Below, in pieces: positions 1 to 8,074 of a stretch of DNA of 32,027 bases. The stretch is taken from positions 10,741 to 42,767 of the forward strand of contig NZ_KE159678.1 of the NCBI RefSeq assembly GCF_000403395.2. The letters run 5' to 3'. Source of the DNA: Anaerotruncus sp. G3(2012) (GTDB taxonomy: Bacteria; Bacillota; Clostridia; Oscillospirales; Ruminococcaceae). Positions within the stretch are counted from its first letter, which is position 1. Every line of letters starts with the position of its first letter. Made by a program: the position numbers and the translations under genes. The notes beneath the pieces are model-generated. The model made no database searches and was not told the origin of the DNA. It worked only from the letters and a program-made list of their open reading frames with translations.

Positions 1-127
1 CCGCTTTCAGCCAGGCGTGGATCGTCCCTTTCGGGATGCCCAGCTCCTTCGCCGCTTTGTCTCCGCCGATCTCTCTGGCCAGCTTTACGGCCTGTACCTT
101 GTACTCTTTATCGTAGCTTCGAGCCAT
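1..127 (-). CDS. IS3-type transposase OrfA, N-terminal part (cut by window edge)
   Basis: Only the first 42 codons are present; the gene runs off the left edge. The visible protein starts MARSYDKEYKVQAVKL and contains a helix-turn-helix with KAAKELGIPKGTIHAWLKA, which is the classic N-terminal HTH of IS3/IS911-type OrfA proteins that bind the element's terminal repeats. The ATG (complement of 125-127) has an AGGAGG ribosome site at 135-140. In this family OrfA is normally followed by OrfB made by frameshifting; that part would lie outside the window. The exact IS end upstream cannot be fixed because the partner repeat is missing. An unrelated HTH regulator of similar sequence is possible but less likely. 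Confidence 0.7.
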   Translation of the reverse strand, partial: MARSYDKEYKVQAVKLAREIGGDKAAKELGIPKGTIHAWLKA

Positions 128-468
128 TGCCTTTCCTCCTTCTTCTTCTCTTTTTTCTACTCCCTTGAGGAAAAGGTGTCAACTTTTTTTATACCATATC
201 ATACTGACAAGGCAGATACAACATGTTCCCATCATAGTGACGACACATGTTGAGAGTGTCGTGCTGCTGTCGCGGGTGGAGAAATAAAATAGCAGAAAAA
301 TGCGGAAAACAATAAGAACGGCAGCCAATCTTCGGAAAACCACATATTTACGGGCCGGGCCTTGAACGGATATAAGGGGGATATTTGCGAAAAATGTTAT
401 TTACCTGCGCGATGGGGTTTGCAGACTTTCTTTGCGAAAAGGATTGCTGCATCTTGTGCGGAGGCCGC
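128..468. other. Gene-free stretch between IS fragment and FMN riboswitch promoter
   Basis: I see no convincing gene here. It holds the transposase leader with its putative promoter, an 8-bp inverted repeat (CAACATGT at 219-226 and ACATGTTG at 245-252, 18-nt loop) and AT-rich sequence of unknown role. The left end of the IS element probably lies in this stretch, possibly near the GGTGTCAA at about 176-183, but this is a guess. Confidence 0.4.
193..221 (-). promoter_or_regulatory. Putative promoter of the OrfA gene
   Basis: On the minus strand TTGTAT (216-221) and TATGGT (193-198) are separated by 17 bp, upstream of the OrfA start. Match to SigA consensus is moderate. Confidence 0.4.
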
Positions 469-497
469 TTGACAAACGGGATACACCGCGCTATAAT
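469..497 (+). promoter_or_regulatory. SigA promoter of the riboflavin-transporter unit
   Basis: TTGACA at 469-474 and TATAAT at 492-497 are both perfect consensus hexamers with a 17-bp spacer. Transcription should begin near 504, just before the FMN aptamer. Confidence 0.9.
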
Positions 498-514
498 AAA
501 AACAAATTTAACAG

Positions 515-634
515 GTCTGTTTCAGGGCGGGGTGCAATTCCCCACTGGCGGTAAAGTCCGCGACCCGGCGAAAGTCGGCTGAATGGGTGAAACTCCCATA
601 CCAACGGTATAGTCCGGATGAAAGAAACAGCGTA
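515..634 (+). ncRNA. FMN riboswitch (RFN element)
   Basis: The conserved RFN core is visible: TTCAGGGCGGGGTGCAATTC (521-540), CCCCACTGGCGGTAAAGTCC just after it, and AGTCCGGATGAAAGAAACAG (611-630). The closing P1 helix is CTGTTTC (517-523) with GAAACAG (624-630), a perfect 7-bp pairing. FMN binding to such aptamers normally favours a terminator hairpin, and one follows at 666-691, so this is a transcriptional OFF switch for the transporter gene behind it. Confidence 0.95.
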
Positions 635-665
635 GCTTTCCCGGGTTTTCCCGCGACACGCTGCC

Positions 666-700
666 GCCCTTGCGCTTTTTGCCGCAAGGGCGTTTCGTTT
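666..700 (+). terminator. Riboswitch-controlled terminator before ribU
   Basis: GCCCTTGCG (666-674) pairs with CGCAAGGGC (683-691) around an 8-nt loop and is followed by GTTTCGTTT. Its place between the FMN aptamer and the ribU ribosome site makes it the expression platform. Confidence 0.85.
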
Positions 701-734
701 CCCCGACAGGCTCTATTCTATGGAGGGAACAAGC

Positions 735-1292
735 ATGAAAACATCCACCAAAAAACTCACCACAATGGCGATGCTCGCCGCACTTTCAATCGTCTTGATC
801 TCGATCGTCCATTTTCCGCTTTTCCCGAGTGCACCCTGGATGGAGTATGACCCTGCGGACATCCCCATCTTCATCGGGACGTTTCTGTTTGGTCCGATTT
901 CGGGCCTGTTGTTAACCGTCGCCGTTTCGGTGATCCAGGGGGTAACTGTGAGCGCCGCGTCCGGCCCGATCGGCATTGTGATGCATATTCTGGCGACAGG
1001 CTCGTTTGCGCTGCTGGCCGGAAACATTTATAAGCGGCGGCATACCCGCGGTGGGGCAGTTGCAGCGATTTTGGCAGGTGTTGCTTCGATGACCATTATG
1101 ATGGTATTCTGCAATCTGGTCTTTACCCCGATTTTCATGGGCACCCCGATTGATGCGGTAATTCCGATGCTGCTTCCGGTGATCGTGCCGTTTAACCTTG
1201 CCAAAGCCGGGATCAACGGTCTGGTGACATACATCGTCTACAAACCAATTGGCCAGCTTCTGCGCTATGAGCAGGGGCAGCAGGCAGCCTGA
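735..1292 (+). CDS. ribU: ECF transporter S component, riboflavin-specific (RibU family)
   Basis: A 185-residue hydrophobic protein with about five to six predicted membrane segments, matching the size and pattern of ECF-type substrate-binding (S) subunits. The N-terminal KKLTTMAMLAALSIVL segment, the DPADIPIFIGTFLFGP loop and the later FNLAKAGINGLVTYIVYKP stretch are typical of RibU/FmnP proteins, which bind riboflavin and work with the shared EcfA/EcfA'/EcfT energising module encoded elsewhere. An FMN riboswitch immediately upstream fixes the substrate as riboflavin or FMN. ATG 735 is preferred over the in-frame ATG at 720 because GGAGGG at 722-727 is correctly spaced for 735. No terminator is obvious after the gene; the next promoter begins about 18 bp downstream. 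Confidence 0.92.
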   Translation: MKTSTKKLTTMAMLAALSIVLISIVHFPLFPSAPWMEYDPADIPIFIGTFLFGPISGLLLTVAVSVIQGVTVSAASGPIGIVMHILATGSFALLAGNIYKRRHTRGGAVAAILAGVASMTIMMVFCNLVFTPIFMGTPIDAVIPMLLPVIVPFNLAKAGINGLVTYIVYKPIGQLLRYEQGQQAA

Positions 1293-1309
1293 GCATCTGA
1301 AAAAAGCGC

Positions 1310-1338
1310 TTGACAATCTACCAAAGTTGGTGTAAACT
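1310..1338 (+). promoter_or_regulatory. Promoter of the SAM-riboswitch unit
   Basis: TTGACA (1310-1315) is followed after 17 bp by TAAACT (1333-1338), with a TG directly before the -10 box. An AT-rich stretch (1347-1379) separates it from the aptamer. The -10 match is only four of six. Confidence 0.6.
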
Positions 1339-1378
1339 TTTCTTCAGAAGAAACTTAAATTTTAAATTTCATATTTCT

Positions 1379-1474
1379 ACCTTATAAAGAGTGACGGAGG
1401 GACAGGCCCTATGAAGTCCGGCAACCTGCATCTGCAAGGTGCCAAATCCTGCGGTATGACCGAGAGATGAGGAA
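1379..1474 (+). ncRNA. SAM-I (S-box) riboswitch
   Basis: The S-box core is clear: AGAGTGACGGAGGGACAGGC (from 1388), CCCTATGAAGTCCGGCAACC (from 1407), then GTGCCAAATCCTGCGG (1439-1454) and CCGAGAGATGAGGAAAGATA. P1 is CCTTAT (1380-1385) with ATGAGG (1467-1472), one G-U pair included. S-box RNAs bind S-adenosylmethionine and terminate transcription when it is abundant. The first gene behind it is an amidase, and metK is third, which is an unusual order. Confidence 0.95.
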
Positions 1475-1480
1475 AGATAG

Positions 1481-1508
1481 AACGCTCGGTGTATACCGGG
1501 CGTTTTTT
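1481..1508 (+). terminator. S-box expression-platform terminator
   Basis: ACGCTCGGT (1482-1490) pairs with ACCGGGCGT (1495-1503) around GTAT, followed by a run of T residues. It lies directly after the S-box aptamer and about 95 bp before the amidase start. Confidence 0.85.
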
Positions 1509-1603
1509 ACAGCAGATTTCGACCAGACCCGCGCAGGAATTCCGCGTAAAAACCGCACTTCTATAAAAAAGCCTGGAAAACCAGAGGGCGGGAGGAACCA
1601 AAG

Positions 1604-3400
1604 ATGCAGAAAAAACAGATCAAAAACCGGCTTGTCAGCTTTGTACTTGTGCTAGCGGTTTGTGTGGGAGTTTCGGTCGCACCGGCAGCGGCGCAGGGCG
1701 GATATAACGACCTTGAAGCGATTACTGGCCACGTCAGCCTCACGATTCCACAGGGATTGACGGTTTCACGTCCCAGCGGGCAGATTACGACGACTGATGC
1801 TGCTTATTTTATTGCTGGTACTTCCGACCCTGGCCTGCCGCTGACCCTCAATGGACAGGAGGTCGAGCAGCGGGGCGTGCGGGGCAGCTTTGGGGTTTAT
1901 GTCGCCCTTGACGCGGGAACCAACCGCTTTGTGCTCGAGCAGGGCAGTGCGCGTGAGGAAGTTATCATCGTGCGGGGGAATGCTTCCGCTGAAGCTGCAA
2001 CTACGACAGTGATCTCCCGGATGGCGCCAGCTTACGACTGTGCAACCTTCAGCGGCGAAACGATCACGCTTTCCTGTGTAGCTCCTTCGGGGGCGAGCGT
2101 GACTGCGTCGATCGGGAACAGGCAGGTCACATTGGAGCAGAGCGCCGCAACCGCTAAAGCGGGCGTTCCCGCAACCTTCACCGCCAAGCTCACGGCGGGC
2201 GAGGTCAGCGGCACCAAAGACCTCGGGCAGGTGGTCTACACCCTCAATGGGCAGACCGATTTCGAGTCGGAGGGCAGGGTCTACATAACCGGGTCGGGAA
2301 GCCGGCTGGCAGTACAGGTCAAGAACGACGCTACGGTAGTTTACAGCGATGCACAGCGCAGCAGGTTTATTGATACTGCCAAGCTGGGCGGGATTGACAC
2401 AGTAAAGGACATCAACGGCGACCTTTACGAGTTGTCGACCGGCGGCTGGGTCCCGCGGGAGGCGATGCAGCCGTTGACCGAGGAGGTTCCGCTCCGTCTG
2501 TCGGTAGAACAGGCCCTTTTTGGCGCGACCGACGACGGGAACGGCGAGGTCTACTCCTTCCCCGGCAGTGCACGCCCGATGGTTCGGTCCTATCAGGACA
2601 GTGAAAAGCTGTTTGTGCGGCTGTGCAACACCACCATGAGCAGCGATGCGGTCTCCGAGCTGAAGGCAGCGGTTTCCAACAGCCGGGTGTTCGGCGGGGT
2701 GGCAGTCTCCCAAAAGGATGGGTACGCTGACCTGACCTTCCAACTGTCGGGAAACCGCACGCTGTGGGGCTATGACATCACCTATGGCAGAGAGGGCGGG
2801 ATCAACGTCTTTGCAAAATACAAGCCTTCCCTCCAGCAGGGGAGCCGTCCACTTGCCGGGATTACGATTGCGGTCGATGCAGGGCATGGAGGAAGCGATC
2901 CGGGCGCGGTCGGGGTTCCAGGGACGAAGGCTGCGATGGAAAAGGACATCAACCTCGCGACTGCCATCGCGGTGCAGAAGCGGTTGGAATCGCTGGGCGC
3001 GACCGTCCTGATGACCCGCTCCGAAGACGAGAACCCGCCGATCAATGACCGGATGCAGGGCACAGTGGATGCAGACCTGTTCATCTCGCTCCACTGCAAC
3101 AGCATTTCCTACGACCGCGATACCAACAAGGCTGGCGGTACCGAGGTTTACTATTATGAGGATCAGTCCCAGCGGCTTGCCCAAATCCTCGCGGCCAATG
3201 TTGCGGATTACACCGGCCGCACCAACCGGGGCGCGAAGTTTTCGGCCTTCCGGGTGACCCTCAATACCTATGCGCCAGCGGTACTGGTTGAGATGGGGTT
3301 CCTGACCAACCCCGCCGAGTATGACTCGATGACCAGCCGTTCCGGCATCTTTCGGACTGCCAACGCGGTAGGGGACGGGGTGCTCGCCGTTTTTCGATGA
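1604..3400 (+). CDS. Secreted N-acetylmuramoyl-L-alanine amidase (Amidase_3)
   Basis: A 598-residue exported cell-wall hydrolase that should cleave the bond between muramic acid and the stem peptide. The N-terminus has a signal peptide (basic start, hydrophobic stretch about residues 11-28, then APAAAQ). Residues about 40-315 are Ig-like or beta-rich with no catalytic motif, and about 320-405 resembles an AMIN-type wall-binding domain. Residues about 418-598 form the zinc-dependent Amidase_3 domain: AGHGGSDPG (zinc His428), EKDINL (Glu446), SLHCNS (zinc His497) and VEMGFLTN (catalytic Glu563), all present. A GGAGG site lies about 8 bp before ATG. It sits directly behind the S-box terminator and 27 bp before a DUF4241 gene, so its expression is probably SAM-regulated, which is odd for an amidase. 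Family assignment is firm; biological role is open. Confidence 0.92.
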   Translation: MQKKQIKNRLVSFVLVLAVCVGVSVAPAAAQGGYNDLEAITGHVSLTIPQGLTVSRPSGQITTTDAAYFIAGTSDPGLPLTLNGQEVEQRGVRGSFGVYVALDAGTNRFVLEQGSAREEVIIVRGNASAEAATTTVISRMAPAYDCATFSGETITLSCVAPSGASVTASIGNRQVTLEQSAATAKAGVPATFTAKLTAGEVSGTKDLGQVVYTLNGQTDFESEGRVYITGSGSRLAVQVKNDATVVYSDAQRSRFIDTAKLGGIDTVKDINGDLYELSTGGWVPREAMQPLTEEVPLRLSVEQALFGATDDGNGEVYSFPGSARPMVRSYQDSEKLFVRLCNTTMSSDAVSELKAAVSNSRVFGGVAVSQKDGYADLTFQLSGNRTLWGYDITYGREGGINVFAKYKPSLQQGSRPLAGITIAVDAGHGGSDPGAVGVPGTKAAMEKDINLATAIAVQKRLESLGATVLMTRSEDENPPINDRMQGTVDADLFISLHCNSISYDRDTNKAGGTEVYYYEDQSQRLAQILAANVADYTGRTNRGAKFSAFRVTLNTYAPAVLVEMGFLTNPAEYDSMTSRSGIFRTANAVGDGVLAVFR

Positions 3401-3427
3401 GTTCTGATCCAAAAGGGAGTGTGCAGG

Positions 3428-4060
3428 ATGTATCTGAATGAACCGCTTTTGAAAGCAGTATCCGCAGGGAGTGCCGGCCGGTTTCTCAAGGAGGGCGAAA
3501 GCCTGCGTTCCCAACCGCTGGGGGAGCTTTATCTGCCGACCGGGAAAATCGTTGCAAATGACCCCTGCTGCCTGTTCGAGGGAACCCCATTTACAAGGAC
3601 AGTCCCTCCCGGCAGCTACCCGGTGAACCTCTGGGTCTGGGAGGGCGGCGGCGACAAACGGGTGGCGTTTGCCGGCCTGCGGTTCCGCGAGGGGGCGCCG
3701 GTGCGGTTTGAGATGGCGCTGCTCGCGGGACAGGATACCGCGGAGCTTTCGGAAGATGGCTTTTACGGCTATGGTGTGGACAGTGGGACCGGCGGGTTTA
3801 TGGACGAACAGACCTTCCTCCGGCTGACCGAAGGGTTGGAGGAATGGGAGGGCGGCATTTTTTCGGCGCTGGATGACGCGCTCGAAAAGAGCTATGTGGA
3901 TACCTATTCGGCTGCAAACGTCCGGCTTCCGGACAGCGAATACAACGTTGCGGCGTTTTCAAGCGGCTGGGGGGACGGCGGATACCCTTCCTACTGGGGG
4001 TTCGACGCCGAGGGGCAGCTCTGCTGCCTGATGACCGATTTCTGTATCCTTGACCTGTGA
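3428..4060 (+). CDS. DUF4241-domain protein
   Basis: A 210-residue soluble protein without signal peptide or membrane segment. It shows the recognisable DUF4241 pattern: LPTGKIVANDPC near residue 35, a VPPGSYPVNLWV strand, a central FYGYGVDSGTGGFMD loop, and the C-terminal SSGWGDGGYPSYWGFD followed by LMTDFCI. The function of this family is not known; its members occur scattered in bacteria and some are linked to toxin-immunity gene clusters, which is not the case here. The ATG at 3428 has a GGGAG site with 8-bp spacing; a GTG nine bases earlier is less well placed. It lies 27 bp after the amidase and 108 bp before metK, with no clear terminator or strong promoter on either side, so co-transcription from the S-box promoter is likely. 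Confidence 0.8.
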   Translation: MYLNEPLLKAVSAGSAGRFLKEGESLRSQPLGELYLPTGKIVANDPCCLFEGTPFTRTVPPGSYPVNLWVWEGGGDKRVAFAGLRFREGAPVRFEMALLAGQDTAELSEDGFYGYGVDSGTGGFMDEQTFLRLTEGLEEWEGGIFSALDDALEKSYVDTYSAANVRLPDSEYNVAAFSSGWGDGGYPSYWGFDAEGQLCCLMTDFCILDL

Positions 4061-4168
4061 CCATCAAAACATGAAAAATTTGCCCGGGCTGTGGATTCTG
4101 CAGGCCGCAGACCCGCGTATTTATATAGAAAACCATTCACGATTCAGCAAAAAGGAGTTTGATTTTTT

Positions 4169-5350
4169 ATGGCGAAGTATCTGTTTACATCCGAGTCGGT
4201 CACCGAGGGACATCCGGACAAAATCTGCGACCAGATTTCGGACGCGGTGCTCGATGCGATCATTGCAAATGATCCCGGGGCGCGTGTCGCCTGCGAAACC
4301 GCAGTGACCACCGGCATGGTGATGATTATGGGTGAAATTTCTACCAAATGTTATGTGGATATTCCGGCGATCGCGCGCAAGACGATCGAAGAGATCGGCT
4401 ATGACCGCGCGAAATACGGGTTTGACTGCAAGACCTGTGCGGTGCTGACCAGCATTGACGAGCAGTCGGGGGATATTGCAATGGGCGTGGACGATGCGCT
4501 CGAGTACCGCGACGCCGATACCAGCAAGGAGGACGCGACCGGTGCAGGGGACCAGGGGATGATGTTCGGCTATGCAAGCGATGAAACCCCCGAGCTGATG
4601 CCCATGCCGATTTCGCTGGCACATAAGCTCGCAAAGCAGCTTACCAAAGTACGCAAGGAGGGGGTTCTTCCCTATCTGCGCCCGGACGGCAAAACCCAGG
4701 TTACGATCGAATATGAGGACGATCGCCCGGTCCGCGTGGATGCGGTGGTGATCTCCAACCAGCACGCCCCGGAAGTTTCGCTCGAGCAGATCCGCGCCGA
4801 TGTGATCGAAAAGGTCATCAAGGAGATCGTGCCCGCCAACCTGATGGACGAAAACACCAAGATTTTTGTCAACCCGACCGGACGGTTTGTGATCGGCGGC
4901 CCGCAGGGGGATTCCGGCCTGACCGGGCGCAAGATCATTGTTGACACCTACGGCGGCTCTGGGCGGCATGGCGGCGGCGCATTCTCGGGCAAGGACCCCA
5001 CGAAGGTCGACCGCTCGGCAGCCTATGCGGCGCGCTATGTCGCCAAGAACATCGTTGCGGCGAAGCTCGCCAGGCGTTGTGAAGTCCAGCTCGCCTATGC
5101 GATCGGGGTAGCACATCCGGTTTCGGTCAATGTCAATACCTTTGGTACCGGCACAGTTTCGGACGAAAAGCTCGAGCAGGCAGTGAAAGAGGTGTTCGAT
5201 CTGCGGCCTGCGGTGATCATCCGCACCCTCGATCTGCGCCGCCCGATCTACCGTCAGCTCGCGGCTTACGGGCATATGGGCCGTGAGGACCTCGGGGTCA
5301 TTTGGGAGAAAACCGACAAGGCTGATGCGCTTTTGGCGGCAGTCCGGTAA
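4169..5350 (+). CDS. metK: S-adenosylmethionine synthetase
   Basis: A 393-residue cytoplasmic enzyme making S-adenosylmethionine from methionine and ATP; length is standard. Diagnostic motifs are [19 protein letters not shown] (ATP and methionine binding, near the N-terminus), the [12 protein letters not shown] signature, the [19 protein letters not shown] phosphate-binding loop and the [16 protein letters not shown] helix. AAAGGAG at 4151-4157 is 11 bp before ATG. No good promoter is visible in the 108 bp upstream, so it is most simply read from the S-box-controlled promoter at 1310, which would give normal feedback of SAM on its own synthesis through two intervening unrelated genes. A perfect 12-bp hairpin follows the stop codon. 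Confidence 0.98.
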   Translation: MAKYLFTSESVTEGHPDKICDQISDAVLDAIIANDPGARVACETAVTTGMVMIMGEISTKCYVDIPAIARKTIEEIGYDRAKYGFDCKTCAVLTSIDEQSGDIAMGVDDALEYRDADTSKEDATGAGDQGMMFGYASDETPELMPMPISLAHKLAKQLTKVRKEGVLPYLRPDGKTQVTIEYEDDRPVRVDAVVISNQHAPEVSLEQIRADVIEKVIKEIVPANLMDENTKIFVNPTGRFVIGGPQGDSGLTGRKIIVDTYGGSGRHGGGAFSGKDPTKVDRSAAYAARYVAKNIVAAKLARRCEVQLAYAIGVAHPVSVNVNTFGTGTVSDEKLEQAVKEVFDLRPAVIIRTLDLRRPIYRQLAAYGHMGREDLGVIWEKTDKADALLAAVR

Positions 5351-5370
5351 GAATTCGGGAAAACACAGGC

Positions 5371-5413
5371 AAAAAATCACCTTTCTGCATAGGATGCAGG
5401 GAGGTGATTTTTT
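5371..5413 (+). terminator. metK terminator / SD-sequestering hairpin
   Basis: AAAAAATCACCT (5371-5382) and AGGTGATTTTTT (5402-5413) form a perfect 12-bp stem, with an inner CTGCAT/ATGCAG pairing. The 3' arm contains GGAGGTGA, the ribosome site of the next gene, and ends at the base before its ATG, so one structure can act as terminator and as translation block. Confidence 0.85.
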
Positions 5414-5746
5414 ATGGTGGAAATAATCCTTTGGCTGACAGTGGCGGCATTGGCGTGTGTCGGGTTTGTGCAGGTCTGTACCTGGATTTCGATTCGGATG
5501 GGCAGCAGGCGCAGCCGGGTGTACCGGGTATTCCCGATCGGCGGGGAGGGGAGCACCGATGAACAGCTTGCGCAGGTCTACTCCTGTCTGCAATGGGAGG
5601 CGAACCCTTCCCAACAGGTCTATGTCCTCTACGATGTGGGGCTGGATGAGGGCGGCGTGCGGGAATGCAGGGTGCTCACCAGCGGTACCGGGATCCGGTT
5701 TGTGCAGTCGGCCCAAGAGCTGGACGCACTGCTGACCGGGCGATGA
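5414..5746 (+). CDS. Small membrane-anchored protein of unknown function
   Basis: A 110-residue protein with one N-terminal membrane segment (about residues 4-27) and a soluble, mixed alpha/beta tail ending QELDALLTGR. I do not recognise a named family. The start is fixed by GGAGGTGA, which overlaps the 3' arm of the metK terminator hairpin. No promoter is visible between metK and this gene, so it depends on read-through of the hairpin. The gene after it (recD2) has its own promoter that begins just past the stop codon. Confidence 0.7.
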   Translation: MVEIILWLTVAALACVGFVQVCTWISIRMGSRRSRVYRVFPIGGEGSTDEQLAQVYSCLQWEANPSQQVYVLYDVGLDEGGVRECRVLTSGTGIRFVQSAQELDALLTGR

Positions 5747-5751
5747 AAATA

Positions 5752-5780
5752 TTTACATTTTCGCCGATCCGTATTATACT
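5752..5780 (+). promoter_or_regulatory. Promoter of recD2-comF
   Basis: TTTACA (5752-5757) and TATACT (5775-5780), 17-bp spacer, about 65 bp before the recD2 start. Confidence 0.75.
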
Positions 5781-5845
5781 GGTATAGTCAATATCGTTGG
5801 GAATGGTTCGGTTTTTCCGCGTGTTGGCTATCTGGTCACGAAAGG

Positions 5846-8074
5846 ATGGGTGCACAGGTGGAAAGCGGGGAGCTTTACAGATTGGAAGGCAGTGTGGAGA
5901 CCATCGTGTTTCACAATCCGGAAAATGGGTACACTGTGCTCGAGCTGGCAACCGATGAGGAGCTGATGACTGTCGTTGGTGAGTTTGCCGACATCTCGGT
6001 GGGAGAGACGCTGATCGTCACCGGCACCTATTCCAACCATCCCAAATACGGGCTGCAACTGAAAGCACAGATTTATGAACGGCTGATGCCTGCAACCGCG
6101 ACCGCAATCGCAAGCTATCTTGCGTCCGGGGCGATCAAGGGGGTTGGGCCGGCCATCGCCAAAAGGCTGGTGCAGATGTTTGGAGACGAGACCCTCACGA
6201 TCATTGAACAGGACCCGGAACAACTGACAAAAATTCGGGGAATTACGGCAAAAAAAGCAGAACAGATTTCCAATGAGTATAAAAAACTTTTTGGAATCCG
6301 TACCGTTATGCTTTTTCTCGCCAAATTTGGAGTGCCTGCGGCGTTTGCAATCAAGACCTGGAAAAAATTTGGACTCTCTGCGCAGGAAATGGTGTCGCAA
6401 AATCCGTATGTCCTCTGCTGCGAGGAAATCGGCATCGGATTTGAAACTGCGGATGCGATCGCCCGGCAGGGCGGGCTCCAGCAGGACGGGTTCGAGCGGA
6501 TTTCCGCAGGGCTTCAGCATATCCTGCGCCACAACACCAACAACGGGCATGTCTGCCTGCCCGCGCGTAAACTGATCGAGGTCTGTCAGCCGCTGCTTGA
6601 GGTCGACAGCCATCTGATCGGGGATGCGCTGGACCTGCTGGTCGAACAGAATGAGCTGGTGCGGGTCGAGGTGGACGGGGAACCGTTCATCTATCTGCCG
6701 CGGTACTACGAGGCGGAATGCTATATCGCGAGCAAGCTCGCACTGATGCTGGGGAGCCGTCCGGAAGGCATCATAGCGGATATCGGCGGGGTGATCGACG
6801 GCCTCGAACAAAAACAGGGGATCCAATATGCGCGGCTTCAGAGGGAAGCGATCATCACCGCGATCACCCAGCCTTTGATGGTCCTGACAGGGGGCCCCGG
6901 GACCGGAAAAACCACCGCGATTTCGGCGATTATCCGCCTGCTGACCCAGACGGGCGCAAAGGTTGCGCTGGCAGCTCCGACCGGGCGGGCCGCCAAACGG
7001 ATGGCCGATCTCACCGGCGTGGAGGCCAAGACGGTGCACCGGCTGCTCGAGGTCGATTTCGGCGACGGCAGCGGCGTCACCCGGTTCAAGCGCAACGAGA
7101 AAAACCCGCTCCCCTTTGAGGCGGTCATCATCGACGAAACCTCGATGATGGATACGCTGCTTTTTGAATCGCTTCTGCGTGCGCTGCGGTTTTCCTGCCG
7201 CCTGATCCTGGTCGGCGATCCGGACCAGCTCCCGTCGGTGGGGGCGGGCAACATCCTGGGGGATTTGATCGAGAGCGGAGAGGTGCCGGTGGTGCATCTT
7301 ACCGAGATCTTCCGGCAGGCGGCGCAGAGCCTGATTATCACCAATGCCCACGCGATTGTGACCGGGGAATATCCCCGGCTGGATGTGCGGGACAACGACT
7401 TCTTTTTCCTGCCCGACAGTTCCACCGCCCGGATTGCGGCGACTACTGCCGACCTCTGTGCCAGGCGCCTGCCCAACCGCTACGGTTATTCCCCGCTCTG
7501 GGATATTCAGGTGATCGCGCCGACCCGGGTGGGGGCGGTCGGCACCGGCGAGCTGAACCGGGTGTTGCAGGAGACCCTCAACCCACCGGACCCCTCCAAA
7601 AAGGAGTTCAAGGCGGGGACTGCGGTCTTTCGCGAGGGGGACAAGGTCATGCAGATCCGCAACAACTACGACCTGCTTTGGGAAAAGGAGGATGGCGAGG
7701 AAGGGATGGGGATTTTCAACGGGGACATCGGTGTGATCGAGCTGATTAACCGTCCGTCCTCCTCCATTGTGATCCGGTTTGACGATCGTCTCGCTGAATA
7801 TTCGTTTGATATGGCCAACGAACTGGAATTGGCATATGCGATCACAGTGCATAAGAGCCAGGGCAACGAATACGACGCAGTGATCATGCCGCTCATGGAC
7901 GGGCGCAGCCGGATGTACTACCGCAACCTGCTTTATACGGCGGTGACCCGCGCCAAACGGCTGTTGATCCTGCTCGGTTCCCGTCGGACGGTCTATTATA
8001 TGGTGGACAACCATAAAAAATCCCGCCGGTATACCAATCTGGTGCATCTTCTGGGGGAGGTTTGCCATGAGTGA
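5846..8074 (+). CDS. recD2: RecD2-type DNA helicase (RecD/TraA family)
   Basis: A 742-residue SF1B 5'-3' DNA helicase of the RecBC-independent RecD2 type, involved in recombination and repair. The N-terminal OB-like segment (GSVETIVFHNPENGYTVLEL) is followed by helix-hairpin-helix repeats (residues about 85-145), then Walker A GGPGTGKTT (349-357), motif AAPTGRAAKRM, Walker B-type VIIDETSMMD, LVGDPDQLPSVGAGN and, near the C-terminus, the UvrD_C_2-type ITVHKSQGNEYD and LLYTAVTRAK. All motor motifs are intact. ATG 5846 is immediately behind GAAAGG, which is too close; GTG 5858, with AGGATGGG upstream, is an alternative start that loses four residues. The stop overlaps the comF start by 8 bp, so the two are translationally coupled. 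Confidence 0.93.
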   Translation: MGAQVESGELYRLEGSVETIVFHNPENGYTVLELATDEELMTVVGEFADISVGETLIVTGTYSNHPKYGLQLKAQIYERLMPATATAIASYLASGAIKGVGPAIAKRLVQMFGDETLTIIEQDPEQLTKIRGITAKKAEQISNEYKKLFGIRTVMLFLAKFGVPAAFAIKTWKKFGLSAQEMVSQNPYVLCCEEIGIGFETADAIARQGGLQQDGFERISAGLQHILRHNTNNGHVCLPARKLIEVCQPLLEVDSHLIGDALDLLVEQNELVRVEVDGEPFIYLPRYYEAECYIASKLALMLGSRPEGIIADIGGVIDGLEQKQGIQYARLQREAIITAITQPLMVLTGGPGTGKTTAISAIIRLLTQTGAKVALAAPTGRAAKRMADLTGVEAKTVHRLLEVDFGDGSGVTRFKRNEKNPLPFEAVIIDETSMMDTLLFESLLRALRFSCRLILVGDPDQLPSVGAGNILGDLIESGEVPVVHLTEIFRQAAQSLIITNAHAIVTGEYPRLDVRDNDFFFLPDSSTARIAATTADLCARRLPNRYGYSPLWDIQVIAPTRVGAVGTGELNRVLQETLNPPDPSKKEFKAGTAVFREGDKVMQIRNNYDLLWEKEDGEEGMGIFNGDIGVIELINRPSSSIVIRFDDRLAEYSFDMANELELAYAITVHKSQGNEYDAVIMPLMDGRSRMYYRNLLYTAVTRAKRLLILLGSRRTVYYMVDNHKKSRRYTNLVHLLGEVCHE

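Noticed and set aside
385-582. Small plus-strand frame over the riboswitch promoter
   Set aside because: It spans the consensus promoter and the FMN aptamer, which explain the sequence better than a protein.
1766-3514. Long open frame on the minus strand across the amidase gene
   Set aside because: No ribosome site or family motif, and the plus-strand amidase has signal peptide and all catalytic residues; this is an antisense frame kept open by codon bias.
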